A stretch of 64,000 nt of DNA from Larix kaempferi (Eukaryota > Streptophyta > Pinopsida > Pinales > Pinaceae), in assembly GCA_027924585.1 (NCBI GenBank), contig BSBM01000321.1, positions 2,493,001 to 2,557,000 on the forward strand, read 5' to 3'. The position numbers and the translations under genes were made by a program. The notes under the pieces are model-generated. The model worked only from the letters and a program-made list of their open reading frames with translations. It was not told where the DNA came from and did not search any database. Shown here piece by piece: positions 12,477 to 25,353 of this stretch. Each line of letters begins with the position of its first letter. The first letter of the stretch is position 1.

Positions 12477-15400
12477 ATGGAAAATTCGAACTCTCCTCTC
12501 TCTCCCAAGATCCTGACACCCTTCAATTGTCTTGATTGGAGGGATGATATGAATATGGTCTTGCGCAACAAGTCACTGTACAGGGTAACAATGGGAAAGG
12601 AGGTCGAAACTCAAGCAGCTGTGGAGAAGGACAAGTATCTGAATAGATTGGATGAAGCATTTGGTTTCATGTGTATTCATATTTCCAGAGATCTACTCTT
12701 CCACCTCGATGAATTGAAGACTCCAAGAGAGTTATGGTTGAAGTTAGAGACCCTCTTCGGAAAACAAGATGAGCTAAGGGGCGATATTCTGGAGAATGAG
12801 TGGATGGATTTTCAACCAAGCAGTTTCGAGACCATTCAACAATTCTTTTCCAAATTCAAATCTTTGGTCATGCAATGCAAGTAGTGTGGCATTGAGAAGA
12901 AGGATGAGCAGTTGGTTCTATCCATTCTGAGAAAGCTAGGTTCTGAGTTCTCCATCTTTATCTCTACCTTCCATTCAGGGTGAATGTCAATTCTTGGTTG
13001 GAAGTTTCCATCCTTAGATGTTTTCACTGAATCTCTCATCCAAGAACAAGATAAATTGATCTAGATGGGCGCCTTGAAGGCCTCTAAAAATCAATCTCTT
13101 GTGGCTGGAGAATCAAAAAGTGTGAATGGAAAGGGGAAGCACAAGGGCAAGGAGAAGAGGAAATATGAACTCAAGAAGAATGCCAAGTCAAGTCCATTAG
13201 AATGAGCCTCCAACTCCAAGAAGGAAAAACAAAATAAATTTAAGAAATCCAAGTGTACATACTGCAAGAAAAGTAATCATCCTGAGAGTTCTTGTATGAA
13301 TAAGACCATATATATAATGGAAAAACTCCTTGAGAAACATAACATTTCCTTCCCTGAAGGTGTAAGGAAGACTAATCCAGGTGGCAAGTCAGAAGATCAT
13401 GAGAGATGCCATGCATTGAAGGCTGATTTCTCACAATCCCAAGATTTTATTATTGATTTTGGAGCCTCCAACCACATGGTTGTCTCCAGAGAGCCATTTT
13501 ATTCATTAGATCTCACAGATGGACCAATCATACACATGGGAGATGAATCTCAAATATTTACTGAAGGGAAGGGTACTATACAACTTGAGCATGGAAATTT
13601 CAACAATGTACTATTTGTGCCTTCTCTAGCAGCTAATTTGTTGTCTCTTTACCAAATGACACACATAAGTCCACCAAAGAAAGTAGTATTTGGACCTGAC
13701 ATAGTTGATGTTACAGAGATATCATCTAGGAAGTTGATAGCCAAAGGAGTTGCAAATCATGCCTCCAAGAAATATGAGTTCTCCTGCTTCTTACCATACT
13801 CACATCAAAGTGCTCTCTGGACTCATGCAAATGAGAAAGCAGACTCTGGAATGAAATATTTGGACACCTAAACTTCAAATACCTACAACAGTTGCACAAG
13901 GAAGAGATGGTTGAAGGTTTACCGAACATAAAATTCTCTCAAGGAATCTACAAAGGTCGCCTGGTAGGGAAGTAGCCAGAGCGAAAGTATGATGTTGGGA
14001 AGGCAAAGAGAGCTTCCTCCATCCTAGATATGATTCATAGTGATGTTTCAGGACTGATGCCCACTGCTTCAATGAATGGATCCATATACCTTATGAACTT
14101 CAGTGATGACTACTCTAGGTTCTGCTGGATCTACTTTCTCAAACATAAATATGAGGTGTTTGAATGCTTCAAAGTTTTCAAATCCTTAGTTGAGAACATT
14201 GCTGGAAGGAAGATCAAGGCACTCAGATCTAATAATGGAGGGGAGTACATCAAGAAGGAGCTGCAACATCTATGTGCTTCCAAAGGTATTCAGATGCAAC
14301 ATTTTGTTCCATACACACCACAACAAAATGGTGTGCCAGAGAGGAAGAATAGGTCATTGAAAGAGATGGATACCTGCTTGCTTGAAGCAATAGATCTCAC
14401 ATCAAATATCTGGGCAGAAGCAGTAAACTGTGCCACATACATTCATAATAGGGTACCCAACAAATCTGTTGATGGGGTCACTCCATTCGAAGCATTGAAG
14501 GGACACAAACCCGATGTCTCTCATTTGATGGTTTTTGGATCCAAGGCATGGGCCAGAATCCCCACCGACAAGAGGAAATCAATTCAACCTCAAAGTAGAG
14601 AATGCAACCTTCTTGGATATGCAGAAGATGCAAAGGCTTACAAGTTGATGGAGATTGCAACCAAGAGATGATTCATTGAAAGAAGTGTGCAACTCAATGA
14701 GGATTCATTGCATGATCTACAACCAACTGATGAAGAAGGTATAACTGATCTACCTCCTCCATTCGCTCCCAATGATGTTTCTACATGTGATCCACATTCA
14801 AATTCCGAAAAAGAATATATTAGTATGATTAAGATCTAGATATTGAGCATGAAGATCTAGTAGATCCAGCATCTACCCTAATACAAAGCCTAAATGGGCT
14901 CAAAATATTATTGAGGTAGCTGGGGTCATTGCTAGAGATCCATCTGACTACAGAAGAACAAGATCTCAATACCAAGATGCAAATATTGCACTTTTCCATA
15001 CAGATCCACTTCTCCCTGAGAGGTGATTCATGATGGTGGGGTATGATCCACAGTATTACAGAGAGGCTTTCCATGATCCAATATAGCAAGCAACCATGGA
15101 TGAAGAACATGAGTCACTGCAAAACAATGGAACATGGGATATTTTCCCTCTTCCACCAGGGAGGAAACTAGTTCGGTGCAAATGGATCTACAAAACTAAG
15201 CTTGCATCTGCTGGATCTACAACGGTTACCAAGTACAAGGATCGGTTGGTTGAAAAGGGGTACTCACAAGTCCAAGGCTTGGACTACAATGAGACATTCA
15301 CTCCTGTAGCAAGAATGTATTCAGTGAGGGTTGTTTTGGCCATTGCGGCTTCATATGCATGGGGGGTACATCACATGGATGTAAAGAGTGCCTTCTTGCA

Positions 15401-16580
15401 TGGTGATTTTGAAGAAGAGTTCTACAAGAAACAAACTGAGGGGTACACTAATGATCCTTCCTTGGTATGCAGACTGAGGATATCATTGTATGGGCTCAAG
15501 TAATCCCCAAGGGCATGGTATGAAAAGATGGATTCCTTCTTACTATCACTAAAGTTTGAAAGATGCAAATCTGATTGCAATGTTTACATGCAACAGAAGG
15601 GAGGATGTCTAATGTTGATTTTTTTGTATGTGGATGAATTGCTCATCACTGGTGGTTCTGCTACTAGGTTGAAGTACATCAAGTCTTCCTTGAACAAAGC
15701 ATTCACTATGACATATATGGTACTGTTGAGATGATTCATTGGTCTTGAAGTGACTCAAAATAATTTAAGGATCATGATTTTGATAATCAAGGTATGCATC
15801 TGATTTACTGAAAAAGTTTCATATGGTTGTTTGTAAAGCCACATCCTTTCCCTTCCTATCTGGCATTAGATTGGAAGAAGGGGGTTCCACACCCTTGTTT
15901 GATAGCACTCTTTATAGAAAACTGATTGGTATCTTGTTGTATTTGACACATTCAAGACCATATCTATCATATGTTGTTGGTACTGTGGCTAGGTACATGC
16001 AGGAGCCACATGAGCTACATTGGAAAGCAGCTAAGAGGATATTGCACTATGTGCAAGGTACGAGAGAGTTTGGTATTCATTATTCTGTTGGTGCTCCACT
16101 AGATCTGGTTGGTTTTACTGACTCAGACTGGCCTGGAGACAGTACTGATAGGAAGTCTACTTCAGGGTAAGTATTCATGATTGGATCATGACCAATCTGT
16201 TGGTCAACCAAAAGCAAGCAACACTTGCACTTTCTTCAGCAGAGGCGAATTACAGAGGGGTTGTGAATGCAACCATCCAGGTAGTTTGGTTGCATGGGAT
16301 CTTGACTGAGTTGGAATTCTCACTTCTCTTTCAGTTGAACTATTTTGTGATAATCGAAGTGCCATCAGGATCTCCAGTGACTCAATACAAAAGCAGAGGA
16401 CCAAACATATTGAGGTACACATGCACTACATCAGGGAGCTAGTGCACAACAAGACCATCTCACTGCATTATTGTCCTACATAGGAGATGATTGCAGACAT
16501 ATTCACTAAGTTTTTCACTCAGAAGAGATTTTTTTATCTCAGATCTCTACTTGGTGTGAAAGCTATTTGAGCTTCATGCT
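12477..16580 (+). pseudogene. Copia gag-pol polyprotein, broken
   Basis: Gag starts at ATG 12477 and is open to a TAG at 12882, then continues in the same frame with further stops. A canonical CX2CX4HX4C zinc knuckle (CTYCKKSNHPESSC) lies near 13252-13293. The protease motif at about 13449 reads IIDFGASNHM, with Phe replacing the usual Ser/Thr of DSG. Integrase occupies about 14030-14670 after a frame change, with its second catalytic position reading LRSNNGGEY (Asp to Asn). Reverse transcriptase lies at about 15096-15734 with YVDELLITG in place of YVDD. RNase H covers about 15823-16442 (GFTDSDWPGDSTDRKSTSG, then SSAEANY). Losses at protease, integrase and RT active sites show it is non-functional. 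Confidence 0.92.
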
Positions 16581-16728
16581 GTCCTATTTTGAGGGGGGGT
16601 TTTCCCATGAGGTTTTCTCCATTTCGTTGGTTCATGGAAAATTCTTTTATTTTTTTTTTATCATTTATTTGATTGTATGGGTGACCTTTGGTCTTAATGA
16701 CCAGGGCCTAGGATGCAAAAGTATGGAT

Positions 16729-16741
16729 CAAGGGGGGGGGG
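16729..16741 (+). other. Polypurine tract of the Copia element
   Basis: An A/G run ending in a long G stretch abuts the 3' LTR at 16742, the usual second-strand priming site. Confidence 0.85.
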
Positions 16742-17398
16742 TGTTAGGATATTTTAATACTCCATCCTTGTCCTACCTAGCATTATTTCATTTTCCTAGT
16801 AGTTGATGATGTCATTTACCCCATAGTGGTGTGCATATGTAATCCAAGATCCATCTACCACCTTCTGTGCCCATGCATGCACCATTTTAGGACCACTTAA
16901 GTCAGTTCCCTATTTTTTAGGAGCCTACTCAATGTTCCAGTTTAGTTCACCTGAGTTAGCTAACTCTTGTGAGGGGTTTGTGCCCCGAATGCCACTGTTT
17001 GTGGCCTCATGCACCCTTTTCTGAGTGATTTGCATGAAAAAATCACTGAGGCCCCCTCCTTGGTCAGTTAACTGATTGCGTCTTCAGTTAACTGAGTTTA
17101 GGATCAGTTTAGTTGAGTTTGGGTCTTCCAGAGTACTCCAGTGGTGACAATTCCGATGCTAGATCCATTGAGAATCGAATTCTTATGTGTGATTCAAATT
17201 CTCTCCATTGTAACATCATTGTTGAATATACTAATTATTGGATCATGTGACATTATTCTATTCCTATCTGAGTTCTCATGCATGATTAATTGTTTGCTCA
17301 TTTTTACTGCAGTTTTCACTATAATTCATCTTTTCTGCTCATTCTTTCTCTGTGAGGTATACTTAGCTCTTTGATCTACTGTGATTTATAATTTCACA
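16742..17398 (+). repeat. 3' LTR of the Copia element
   Basis: This 657-bp LTR begins TGTTAGGATATTTTAA and ends ATAATTTCACA, followed by the TSD cccat. Confidence 0.93.
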
Positions 17399-17585
17399 CC
17401 CATAACACGTGGGACAAATATTTTTCCACTTCTCTTATATAAATAAAGGAAATAAGAGAAATTACTTCATGATGCATGTGGGATAACTCATTTTTATAAT
17501 AAAAAGAGTTATTTATTCCTTCTTTGATATATATGATCATTACACACCAAGAACACCACACTTGTCATCATTACATATTCCAACA

Positions 17586-18419
17586 TACTTTAATTCAAAA
17601 TAAACATTCCATTTCAAACACTGCAATGAAAAATTTCATGAAATTGTGAAGTGAGGGTGTCCTTATGAACTACTCATTGTTAATGTGATCATTCATGTAG
17701 GATTTGGAACCTAAGCATGCACAAAGAGTTATGTTCATTTTTCTACCCTCTACAAGTGCATAATTTTGATGGTATGTGCATTTTACAAAACTATGAAGAC
17801 TAAAATGTGAAAATTATCATTTTGTACTACTAGATGAAATTTTAATAAATTCTACAATGTTATAAAAAACCTACCGCTACTCCAAAATCCAACGATGGGC
17901 ATAAACTCGATACTGTGTAATTATCCAATGTTGTGTACAAAACTTATGTGGTCAATTTTCCAAATGAAGTTCCACTTGCCCTCAAGAGTACAAATCAAGA
18001 TAGAGTAGAATATAATACAAATTAAGCTATACTACCTCAAGAATATGCATGCCAACCCTATAAAAATGCATTCATGAGGTAAACCATATGTGATATGCTA
18101 ACGCAATTAATAATTCTTAACAATACCGACATGCCATATTGATACAAGGTAAAACAAGGCTAAGCAAGATATCCCACATTCATTTGAATTCAATCATAGG
18201 TGTGGGAGACTTAGAAGTATTTCCAAGACAAATTTAAGGACTTGGGCATGCCTACTTTTCCCTAGGTTAACATTTTTTAATCTCTTGACATGCATTTTCC
18301 TTCAATTCCAAAAATAAGGACAATTATTGTTTCAAGCACAATAAAATGGAGTGGAATCATGAAATGAGTTCAAAATGGATTATATATAATTAAATCTAGA
18401 ATTTAGATCAACTTTGAAA
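17586..18419. other. Unassigned AT-rich sequence left of the tandem array
   Basis: No element end or gene is recognised. Some words such as gcattttac near 17778 hint at a very diverged array unit, but I could not align it convincingly. Confidence 0.4.
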
Positions 18420-20555
18420 ATATGATTTGTATGCTCAACTTGGCCTGGACATACATTTTAGTGATGATTATGTGCATTTTCTTTCAATGTGAAAAATAGT
18501 GTTATAGGGCACTTTTGAAGGCACATTGTGTAAAATGAAAATGGAAAAATTAGAGTAGTTTTAGAAAACAAAATATTTTAATACTCAAATTGAAAATATG
18601 GAAATGTAGGCCCGTGGAGAATGAAAAAGTACACATTCCAAAATTTTAATCAATCAATTTGGACAATAAACAAACCCTAGGCATGCATTTTAGTGAAGCA
18701 ATGCAAGTGTTGTCAATTTTAATAAAAATATGAAAGTTGCTAACTTGGCCGATTATATGCCAACAAAATGAGCTGAATTGGTTAATTTTATATATGAGTT
18801 TTGTTATCAAAGTATAAATATACAAACATTGTGTATCAATTTTTGTGAAGGAAAATTACATGAACCTTGGCGTGCATTTTTCTAAACCCATTCACGTAGT
18901 TTTGTAGCTTGCTTGAACAATGAACTTGGAATTTTTGAGAAATTAATACATGTTTTACATACGTGGTAAATTTTGTAATGGTTTGTAATTTGAATTTGAA
19001 AATTTAGGCTAGTTGAAAGCACAAAAGCCAATGAGCACAAGCATAAACATGAAGTTTCTTGATGAATAAACGACCTTTGGATCTCTTGTTAAATTGAGTT
19101 TTTGTAGAGTTTATTAATGGGAAATCTATAGACTCGTGCATATGATTTGTGAATGTACTGAGGCCCAAGACCATTTGTCATTGACTCAATAAAATTGTAA
19201 ATATTGTTGTTGAAGGTCTTTGCTCTATTTTTTTAATGATAACAAACTATGCGTGTGGATTGTTAAAGGGTAGTTTTCAAGGAAAATTACGTGCATTTGG
19301 AGATCAATTGAGGAAATCTAAGACATGGTTTTTGTGCACATCATGGAAAAACACAAAAAATGAGGGGATTTTATTTTATCATGCATTTGGGATGTTTGAC
19401 ATGCATTTTTGTTAAGGTTCACAAACTTTGCACATTGTGTAAAAAACGATAGTAGACCCTTTGGTAGTTTTACACAACAACAAATTTTAAGACTCAAATT
19501 GACAATATGTAAATGTAGGAAGGTGGCGAATCAAAAAATACACATTTAATTTTAAAATTTGAATCATTTGATTTGGTCGATAAATAAACCTTAGGAACAC
19601 ATTTCAGTAAAGCAAGGCAATTTTCATCAATTTCAGTGAAAAATGTGAAAGCTTTTGACTTAGCAGATTATATGTCAATAAAATGAGGCGAAATTGGAAT
19701 TTTGATATATTGGTTTTGTCATCAAGGTAGAAATATATAGAGATCAAGTATAAATATTTGTAAAGGAAACTTACATGAATCTTGGTGTACATTTTTTGAA
19801 AAACACTCATGTAGTTTTTTGTAGTCTGTTAGAAAAATGAACTTGGAATTTTGGGGAAATCAAAACAAATTCTACATTCTTCGTAAAATTTTGTAATGGG
19901 TTGTAATTTTAGATTTGAAAATTTAGGCTAGTTGAAAGCATAAAAGCCAATAAGCACAAACATATATATGAAATTTCTAATTAACAAAGGGCCTTTGGCT
20001 CTCCTTTTGATTTGAGTTTTTGTAGAGTTTATTCTTTTGGGATTTACACCCATGCATAGGATTTGTGAATGTAATGAGACCTAAGCTCATTGGAAATTGA
20101 CTCAATAAAGTTGCAAATATTGTTGTTTAAGGTCTTTAATACATTTTTTTGTGATATCAGTGTGTGAATTGTCAAAGGGTGATTTTTAAACCAAACTACA
20201 TGCATTTGGAGATCAATCTAGGAAATCTAATACATGGGTTTTGAGCAAAACATGGAAAATCATAAGAAAATGGGGAGGGTATCCTTATATCACGCATGTG
20301 TAATATTTGGCATGAATTTTTGTTTCTATTCACAAACTTTGCACATTGTTTAAAAAAGACAACATAATTTGAGTAGTTTTACACAACAAAAAATTTGAGA
20401 CTCAAATTGAAAATATGGAAAACTAGGAAGGTGGGGAATGAAAAATACACTTTCCAAAATTTTAATAAATCGATTTATCCAATAAATAAACCACATGCAT
20501 GCATTTTAGTGAAGCAAGGTATTTTTCATCAATTTCAATGAAAAATACAAAAGTT
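18420..20555. repeat. Tandem array, period about 0.9 kb (left part)
   Basis: The landmark cattttagtgaagcaa (with variants) occurs at 18686, 19600 and 20502, giving spacings of 914 and 902 bp. Long collinear stretches between landmarks also match, such as tttgcacattgtgtaaaa, tactcaaattgaaaatatgg and gactcaataaa. One partial and two full units precede the Penelope-like insertion, and a further partial unit resumes at 40017. No protein motif was recognised. It could be a long-period satellite or a tandem duplication of a decayed element. Confidence 0.75.
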
Positions 20556-20696
20556 ATAGAATGCAAACTTCCATAATTTAGCATGTTGTTGTGTTAGTTT
20601 CTATATTTTATTGTGTAAAGATTTATCCCAATTTTCCCGTCCATATATTTTCTCCCCCTCTGTTGTTATTGACCTATCCTCCTTCAAGCTTAACAT

Positions 20697-21380
20697 TGTG
20701 AGTATTTTATGACAGGTGGATCTAGTAACAAAAAAATTCCTCACAATTAGTTTTCACAAAGATGTGTAGAAAAGAGAAAAGTATGACATAATAAGATAGA
20801 TAGATTAAAATCTAATTGAATAATTGTTATTCATCCATTACATTCCAATGTATTGAATTTCCAAATATATTACAATAGGATAAAATCGAATCCTTCTAGA
20901 GGAACTCGAATGGCTCACATGTGGAAGTCTTAGATTTAGTGAAAATCCCCATTTATGACAACTTACTAACTCCAACTCACAGCAAAAGGTCACGAATTGG
21001 CTAAGTGGGCCTAGATAGTCCATGAGTGACAAAAAAATCAGCGAATGAGTAGCTTTTCAGGAGAAAAATATGGAAGAGGTGGAGGAAAAATTTGACAAAC
21101 TTGCCCAAGTTATCCTAGCACTCCTAGCTCATCCTTATCCAAGAGAAAAGTAGAGCAAAAGATGCTTTAACTCATAAAAGCATAATAAAGCAGGATAAAA
21201 GCAGGATGGGTTATTTAGCACATAAAATCAGAGTTAAAAGCAGAAAGAGGGCGCTATGATGGATAAAATATCACTAAGTGGACAAATATGCACTAGGGAG
21301 ATCAACTAACATAGTCTAAACCACTAGGAAGCATAAAATATTGCATAAATCAAGATCTAGATGGTTAAATTATTCCAACA
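20697..21380 (-). repeat. 3' LTR of the gag-only element
   Basis: It begins tgtgagtattttatgacagg and ends aattattccaaca on the plus strand. Copies share long runs, for example aggtggatctagtaac, with the right LTR at 23397. Confidence 0.9.
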
Positions 21381-21390
21381 CCCCCCTTAA
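21381..21390 (-). other. Polypurine tract of the gag-only element
   Basis: The plus strand reads ccccccttaa directly against the LTR end, so the minus strand has a purine run (TTAAGGGGGG) leading into the LTR start TGTTGG. Confidence 0.7.
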
Positions 21391-21543
21391 GCCCGACTTA
21401 TGTGAGTGAAATAGAGATAGGTCCCAAGCAACAAAGGCTTATGCTCACCGTTTATAATTATTATCCATGTAATATGAGGAAAGAAGGAAAACCCAGTGGG
21501 AAGAAAACCCCCCTCAAAATGAACATGGGATATATCAAAAAAA

Positions 21544-23178
21544 TTACTTCAGGCTGCAAACATGAACATAATAGTCTAAAGAGGGCCAATGAAGCCAATG
21601 ATTGGCAATTCGAATATCAAGAGGTACTTTCCTCTTTTCAATAAGAGGTATTTTCTCCCATGTGTGCCAATGATGATCTTGAAACTTGCAATTCAAACCA
21701 TGAGTAGCTCCAAGAATGTATGCCAACATGATGGAAATGTCATGAGGATCCTTGAACTTCAAACCAACAGAGATGAGAGCAGATCCAAATGAACCTTGAT
21801 GTGCTTGAGACTTCAAAACATGCGAGGTAAACCCAAGAAGATATGATGATGATGAATTGGAATTCAAACCAAATGAGGTGAGATCAGCTCCAAGTGCGAC
21901 GAGAAAGTGTCCAAGCGAATGCATGATGTATCCAAATTCATTAGCACCTTGAGGAAATGTGCATGTGACCATGTAGGAATAGGGAGGACGCATGAGACCA
22001 AGGAGAGATAATGCATGAACTCCATAGTTTGATATAACTTCCAAAATATCCAATGAACCACAATCTTGCACATCAGTAAAATCATGGGATGTAAGACCGT
22101 ATTCTAGATCAATAACTGATATAGGATCCTCAACAATAGAAGTATGATAGGATATCAAATGTAGGTTCTCTTCATACTTGAACTTCGTACTAAGATCAAG
22201 TTCAAATGAGTCTTGATTCTCTTGAAAATTGAAATTTGAACCAAAGGAAGTTAGATCAACTTAAATAATGTGGAACATGAGTTCCAAGTTTTCCAATGTG
22301 ATGGGAAATGCATGAGGTTCTCCATCTTTTTTGCAACTCTGAGAATAGGTGCTAGCAATCGAGTAGGAGTACATAGGAAGCATGTGGCCAAGTAGAGTGA
22401 ATGCATCACCTCCAAACTTTAATATATCTTCCAAAACATCCAATAGATCACCATTTTGCACACTAGTAGACTCATTGGAAAGAGAGGAATCAAATTCCTC
22501 TTCAGCTTCTAGAGCAATAACTAGATTAATTTGCTCAGAATTCAAAATAGAATAATCATAGGAGAACATGAGAGAGGAATTGATGTCTATCTCTTCAACA
22601 ATAGAAACTCCATTAGTCACTTATTCTTCATTATCAACATCATAGGAAGGTAAGGATTCAAGATACTCTTTATCTTCTAGCGCCATAGGAGAAGATGTCT
22701 CTTAAATATCCACTTCATGACAAGTAGAGGAAGCATTCAAATCAAAGAGAATGCTAGCAATATGAATTGGATGTGTTGAATATGCAACTTCTTTCTCTTC
22801 TTGAAAAAATTCTTGAGAACTTCATGAGGCCAGGACATTAGGAGGGAGAGCACTTGATGAGGTGCTATATTCACTCCATGTATCAACTTCTTCTTTCCGC
22901 ACACCAAAATATCTATTCAGATTGCTCTAGATCTCAAATGGATATTCAACAGAATCAATGAGGTAATACACATTAGGAAACATGACCAAGCACATAGCTC
23001 CAGACGCTCTATCGCAGTCATTCATCCAATCACACTTCTAATCATAGGAAGTAGGCTTGTTCACAATACCAATAGACACATCATAGAGATCATGGATCTT
23101 GAGATATGCCACCATTTTTGGTTTCCACTCATCATAGTTGAAAGGATTGATAGCAGGAATTGATTTCGAATTTATTGA
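21544..23178 (-). pseudogene. Copia-type Gag-like protein with duplicated C-terminal module, broken
   Basis: One minus-strand frame runs through about 545 codons with six stops (23038, 22927, 22822, 22702, 22621, 22261) and no visible frameshift. The N-terminal part has Copia-Gag words: NPFNYDEWKPKMVAYLKIHD near 23145-23085, then KCDWMNDCDRASGAMCL. The C-terminal half is unusual. A module with DLLDVLEDILKFGGDAFTLL (about 22445-22385) and another with SLDILEVISNYGVHALSLLG (about 22060-21995) are clearly related, each followed by a Pro-Tyr-Ser-Tyr word and later by DLTSFG. I see no zinc knuckle and no protease. Gag assignment is moderately secure; the repeated module is not recognised. Confidence 0.7.
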
Positions 23179-23384
23179 GTTGTTGTACCTACACATGAAA
23201 ACAACCAGAAGGAAAATTATGTTAGCTCAATCAAAATTTACTTTGACACTGTGCACATTCGGGAGTGCCTCACACCTGGGAAGACTCCAATGGATTCAAG
23301 GAAATTTCCCCAAGATTTCTGTGGTAAATCCACTGCTTCAGGTGCTACAATGGAAGTATCTTAGTGAGATCGAATACCTGATCA

Positions 23385-23396
23385 ACTCTGATACCA
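23385..23396 (-). other. Primer-binding site of the gag-only element
   Basis: The minus strand reads TGGTATCAGAGT directly against the LTR, matching the iMet-tRNA consensus at eleven of twelve positions. Confidence 0.85.
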
Positions 23397-23824
23397 TGTG
23401 AGAATTTTATGACAGGTGGATCTAGTAACGAAAAAATTCCTCAAAATTAGTTTTCACAAATATGTGCATAAAAGAGAAATGTATGACATAATAAGATAGA
23501 TATATTAAACTCCAATTGAATAATTGTTATTCAACCATTACATGCCAATGTATCGGTTTTCCAAATATATTACAACAGGATAAAATTGAATCCTTCTAGA
23601 TGAATTCGAATGGATCACATGTGGTAGGATTAGATTTAGTGAAAATCCCCATCTATGAAAACTTACTAACTCCAACTCATAGAAAAAGGACACGAATTGG
23701 CTAGGTGGGCCTAGCTAGTCCATGAGTGACCAAAAATAAGCTAATGAGTAATTTTTAAGGAGAAAAATATGGAAGAGGTGGAGGAAAAATATTGCAAACT
23801 TTCCCAAGTTATCCTAGCGCTCCT

Positions 23825-25244
23825 TGTTGAGCCCAGAATTGGCCCTTTTTAGTCATCATTATTCATCTCTCCTGCCCCTGTCCCACACCATTTACATGGC
23901 AATCAAACCTATTGTACTTACCTTATTCCCCAATTTACCAAGGTATGGCTGATCATTGTTTTATTTTATTAATGCTTATGATTGTGATAATTAAAGCTGT
24001 GCATCTCTCAAATTGTGCTAACATGTTGCGATTTATGAAGGTAGTTGAGACAAATGAATTGCAGGAAGATCGGGGCTGAACAAGTCATAAAGAAAGGGAT
24101 GTTTGTTCTTTGTAGAAGGTTCCTTGGGGCTCGAATCATCAATCAAAGCACAGCCGTGACAAGGCAGCTGTAACAGAATTCGCTATCTTAAGTATGTTGC
24201 TGCTCGAGTCTAGCTGTGAGCTGGAAGGACCGCCACTCTTGGGTCAATTAATAACTCTCTCATATTTGGATGTTTCTGTTCTGCCACGCATTGTAACAGC
24301 TAGATTATTTAGGGCGCCTGAAGATTAGAGATCTTCATGGCTGCCCAATTATGGGATTAGATGTTACGATTTGTATGTATAAATAGGGGGAGTTGCCTCG
24401 ACTCAGGGGTTGAACAACAAACAATTAATTCATTTGTATTAGCAGCCGAGAAAAACTGTGTACTCATTCTTCTGTTAATATAAGGGGTTACTTCTGAGCT
24501 AAAGAGTGTGTTGTTCAACCAGCGTCTCTGTGTGAAGACTGGGCCCGTCTTCCACAGAGATTGCTGAGTTAAAATAGGATTTTATCTTTCTTGTTGTGTG
24601 ATGCTTTGTTCTTTCCTTTGTACGCAGCAACAATATTTATTGTGTGGACTTTTCAGTAAAAGGTTATATTTCTGTGAGATTGGTGAATGGTGTAGAATAA
24701 CAGTCGACTGAGTAAGGTTTGCTTTATGCATTTCAATTTCTGTTCACACTGCCGTGTTCATCTTACAGCTGAGTCGTGATCCCAGGAGCTCTTACAATTT
24801 AGCTTTCTTGTTATGTGTTGATTGACTTCCATTCTGCAATTCAATTTCTTAGAACAGTTGCTTCAATCTTTTACAATTGAAATTCTAGATTAATGTTCAG
24901 TTTATGCTTTATGATTCCCATATTGATTAGATCAGACAAGTGATTGTTCTAGAATACGAATGAGATTTCTTTTCTGCAATTGTTGATTAGATCTGATACC
25001 ATTTCTTATTGATGCATAATAGAGAAGAATTGTAGTATAGCAGTTAGAAGGCAATTGGGATTGCATAGATTCTTGGGATGAACATGGATGATAGATGATA
25101 AAAGTATTCACTTCTAATGGTTTGGTGTTTAAGCATATATTGTGCACTTATCCTTTGAAATAAAAAGAATTTCTCGGGTTGACAATAAATTTCATATGCT
25201 CTGTGTGTTTGGTAACAATTTATCTGCATATAGAGTGCTTGACA
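23825..25244 (+). repeat. 5' LTR of the Gypsy element
   Basis: This 1420-bp LTR starts TGTTGAGCCCAGAATTGG and ends GAGTGCTTGACA. A TATA-like tataaataggggg at about 24379 probably marks the promoter, with the transcript running right into the gag-pol frame. Confidence 0.95.
24379..24392 (+). promoter_or_regulatory. Probable LTR TATA box
   Basis: The sequence tataaataggggg occurs in the 5' LTR and, unchanged, in the 3' LTR near 36283. It is the clearest TATA box in the LTR and is placed as expected for a U3/R boundary. Confidence 0.55.
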
Positions 25245-25247
25245 TTT

Positions 25248-25265
25248 TGGCGCAGTTGCCGGGGA
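25248..25265 (+). other. Primer-binding site of the Gypsy element
   Basis: TGGCGCAGTTGCCGGGGA lies 3 bp after the LTR. It agrees with the 3' end of plant tRNA-Asp, as I recall it, except at one position. This primer type is typical of Athila/Tat Gypsy elements. Confidence 0.8.
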
Positions 25266-25353
25266 AGGATAAAAATTAAACACTAGTCATTAGTTGCATC
25301 TGATAATTGCTTTTAGACAGTCTTTTGTTTGTTTTTGAAATGATCTGCTTCGC

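Larger units (their letters stand above)
11540..17398 (+). mobile_element. Full-length Ty1/Copia retrotransposon, decayed
   Basis: The element has two LTRs, a PBS immediately after the left LTR, a gag-protease-integrase-RT-RNase H order typical of Copia, and a guanine-rich PPT. A perfect 5-bp TSD cccat flanks it (11535-11539 and 17399-17403). It interrupts the right LTR of the nest 1 host element. The LTRs differ visibly from each other and the coding region has many stops and frame changes, so the insertion is old and inactive. Confidence 0.93.
5109..17585 (-). mobile_element. Non-autonomous LTR retrotransposon (nest 1 host)
   Basis: The left LTR (5109-5681) matches the right LTR, which starts at 7597 and, after removal of three later insertions, ends at 17585. 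The rejoined right LTR is about 566 bp against 573 bp on the left. A PBS lies at 7585-7596 and a purine run (minus strand) beside 5681, so the element reads leftward. The internal part is only about 1.9 kb, with no recognisable gag or pol, as in LARD/TRIM-type passengers that depend on another element's proteins. The expected 5-bp TSD is not perfect: tgttt on the left against tactt on the right, two transitions apart. That fits great age or an unrecognised rearrangement. Confidence 0.8.
7597..17585 (-). repeat. 5' LTR of the nest 1 host, split by three insertions
   Basis: The LTR survives as four pieces: 7597-7891, 9314-9385, 11523-11539 and 17404-17585. Comparison with the intact copy at 5109-5681 shows the order is preserved and only target-site duplications are added at the breaks. 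The outer end reads attccaaca. Confidence 0.8.

Noticed and set aside
5104-17590. TSD for the nest 1 host element (tgttt versus tactt)
   Set aside because: Only three of five bases match, so I do not count it as a confirmed duplication.
18420-20555. CRISPR-like array or phage repeat
   Set aside because: The period of about 0.9 kb and the plant retroelement setting exclude a CRISPR array.
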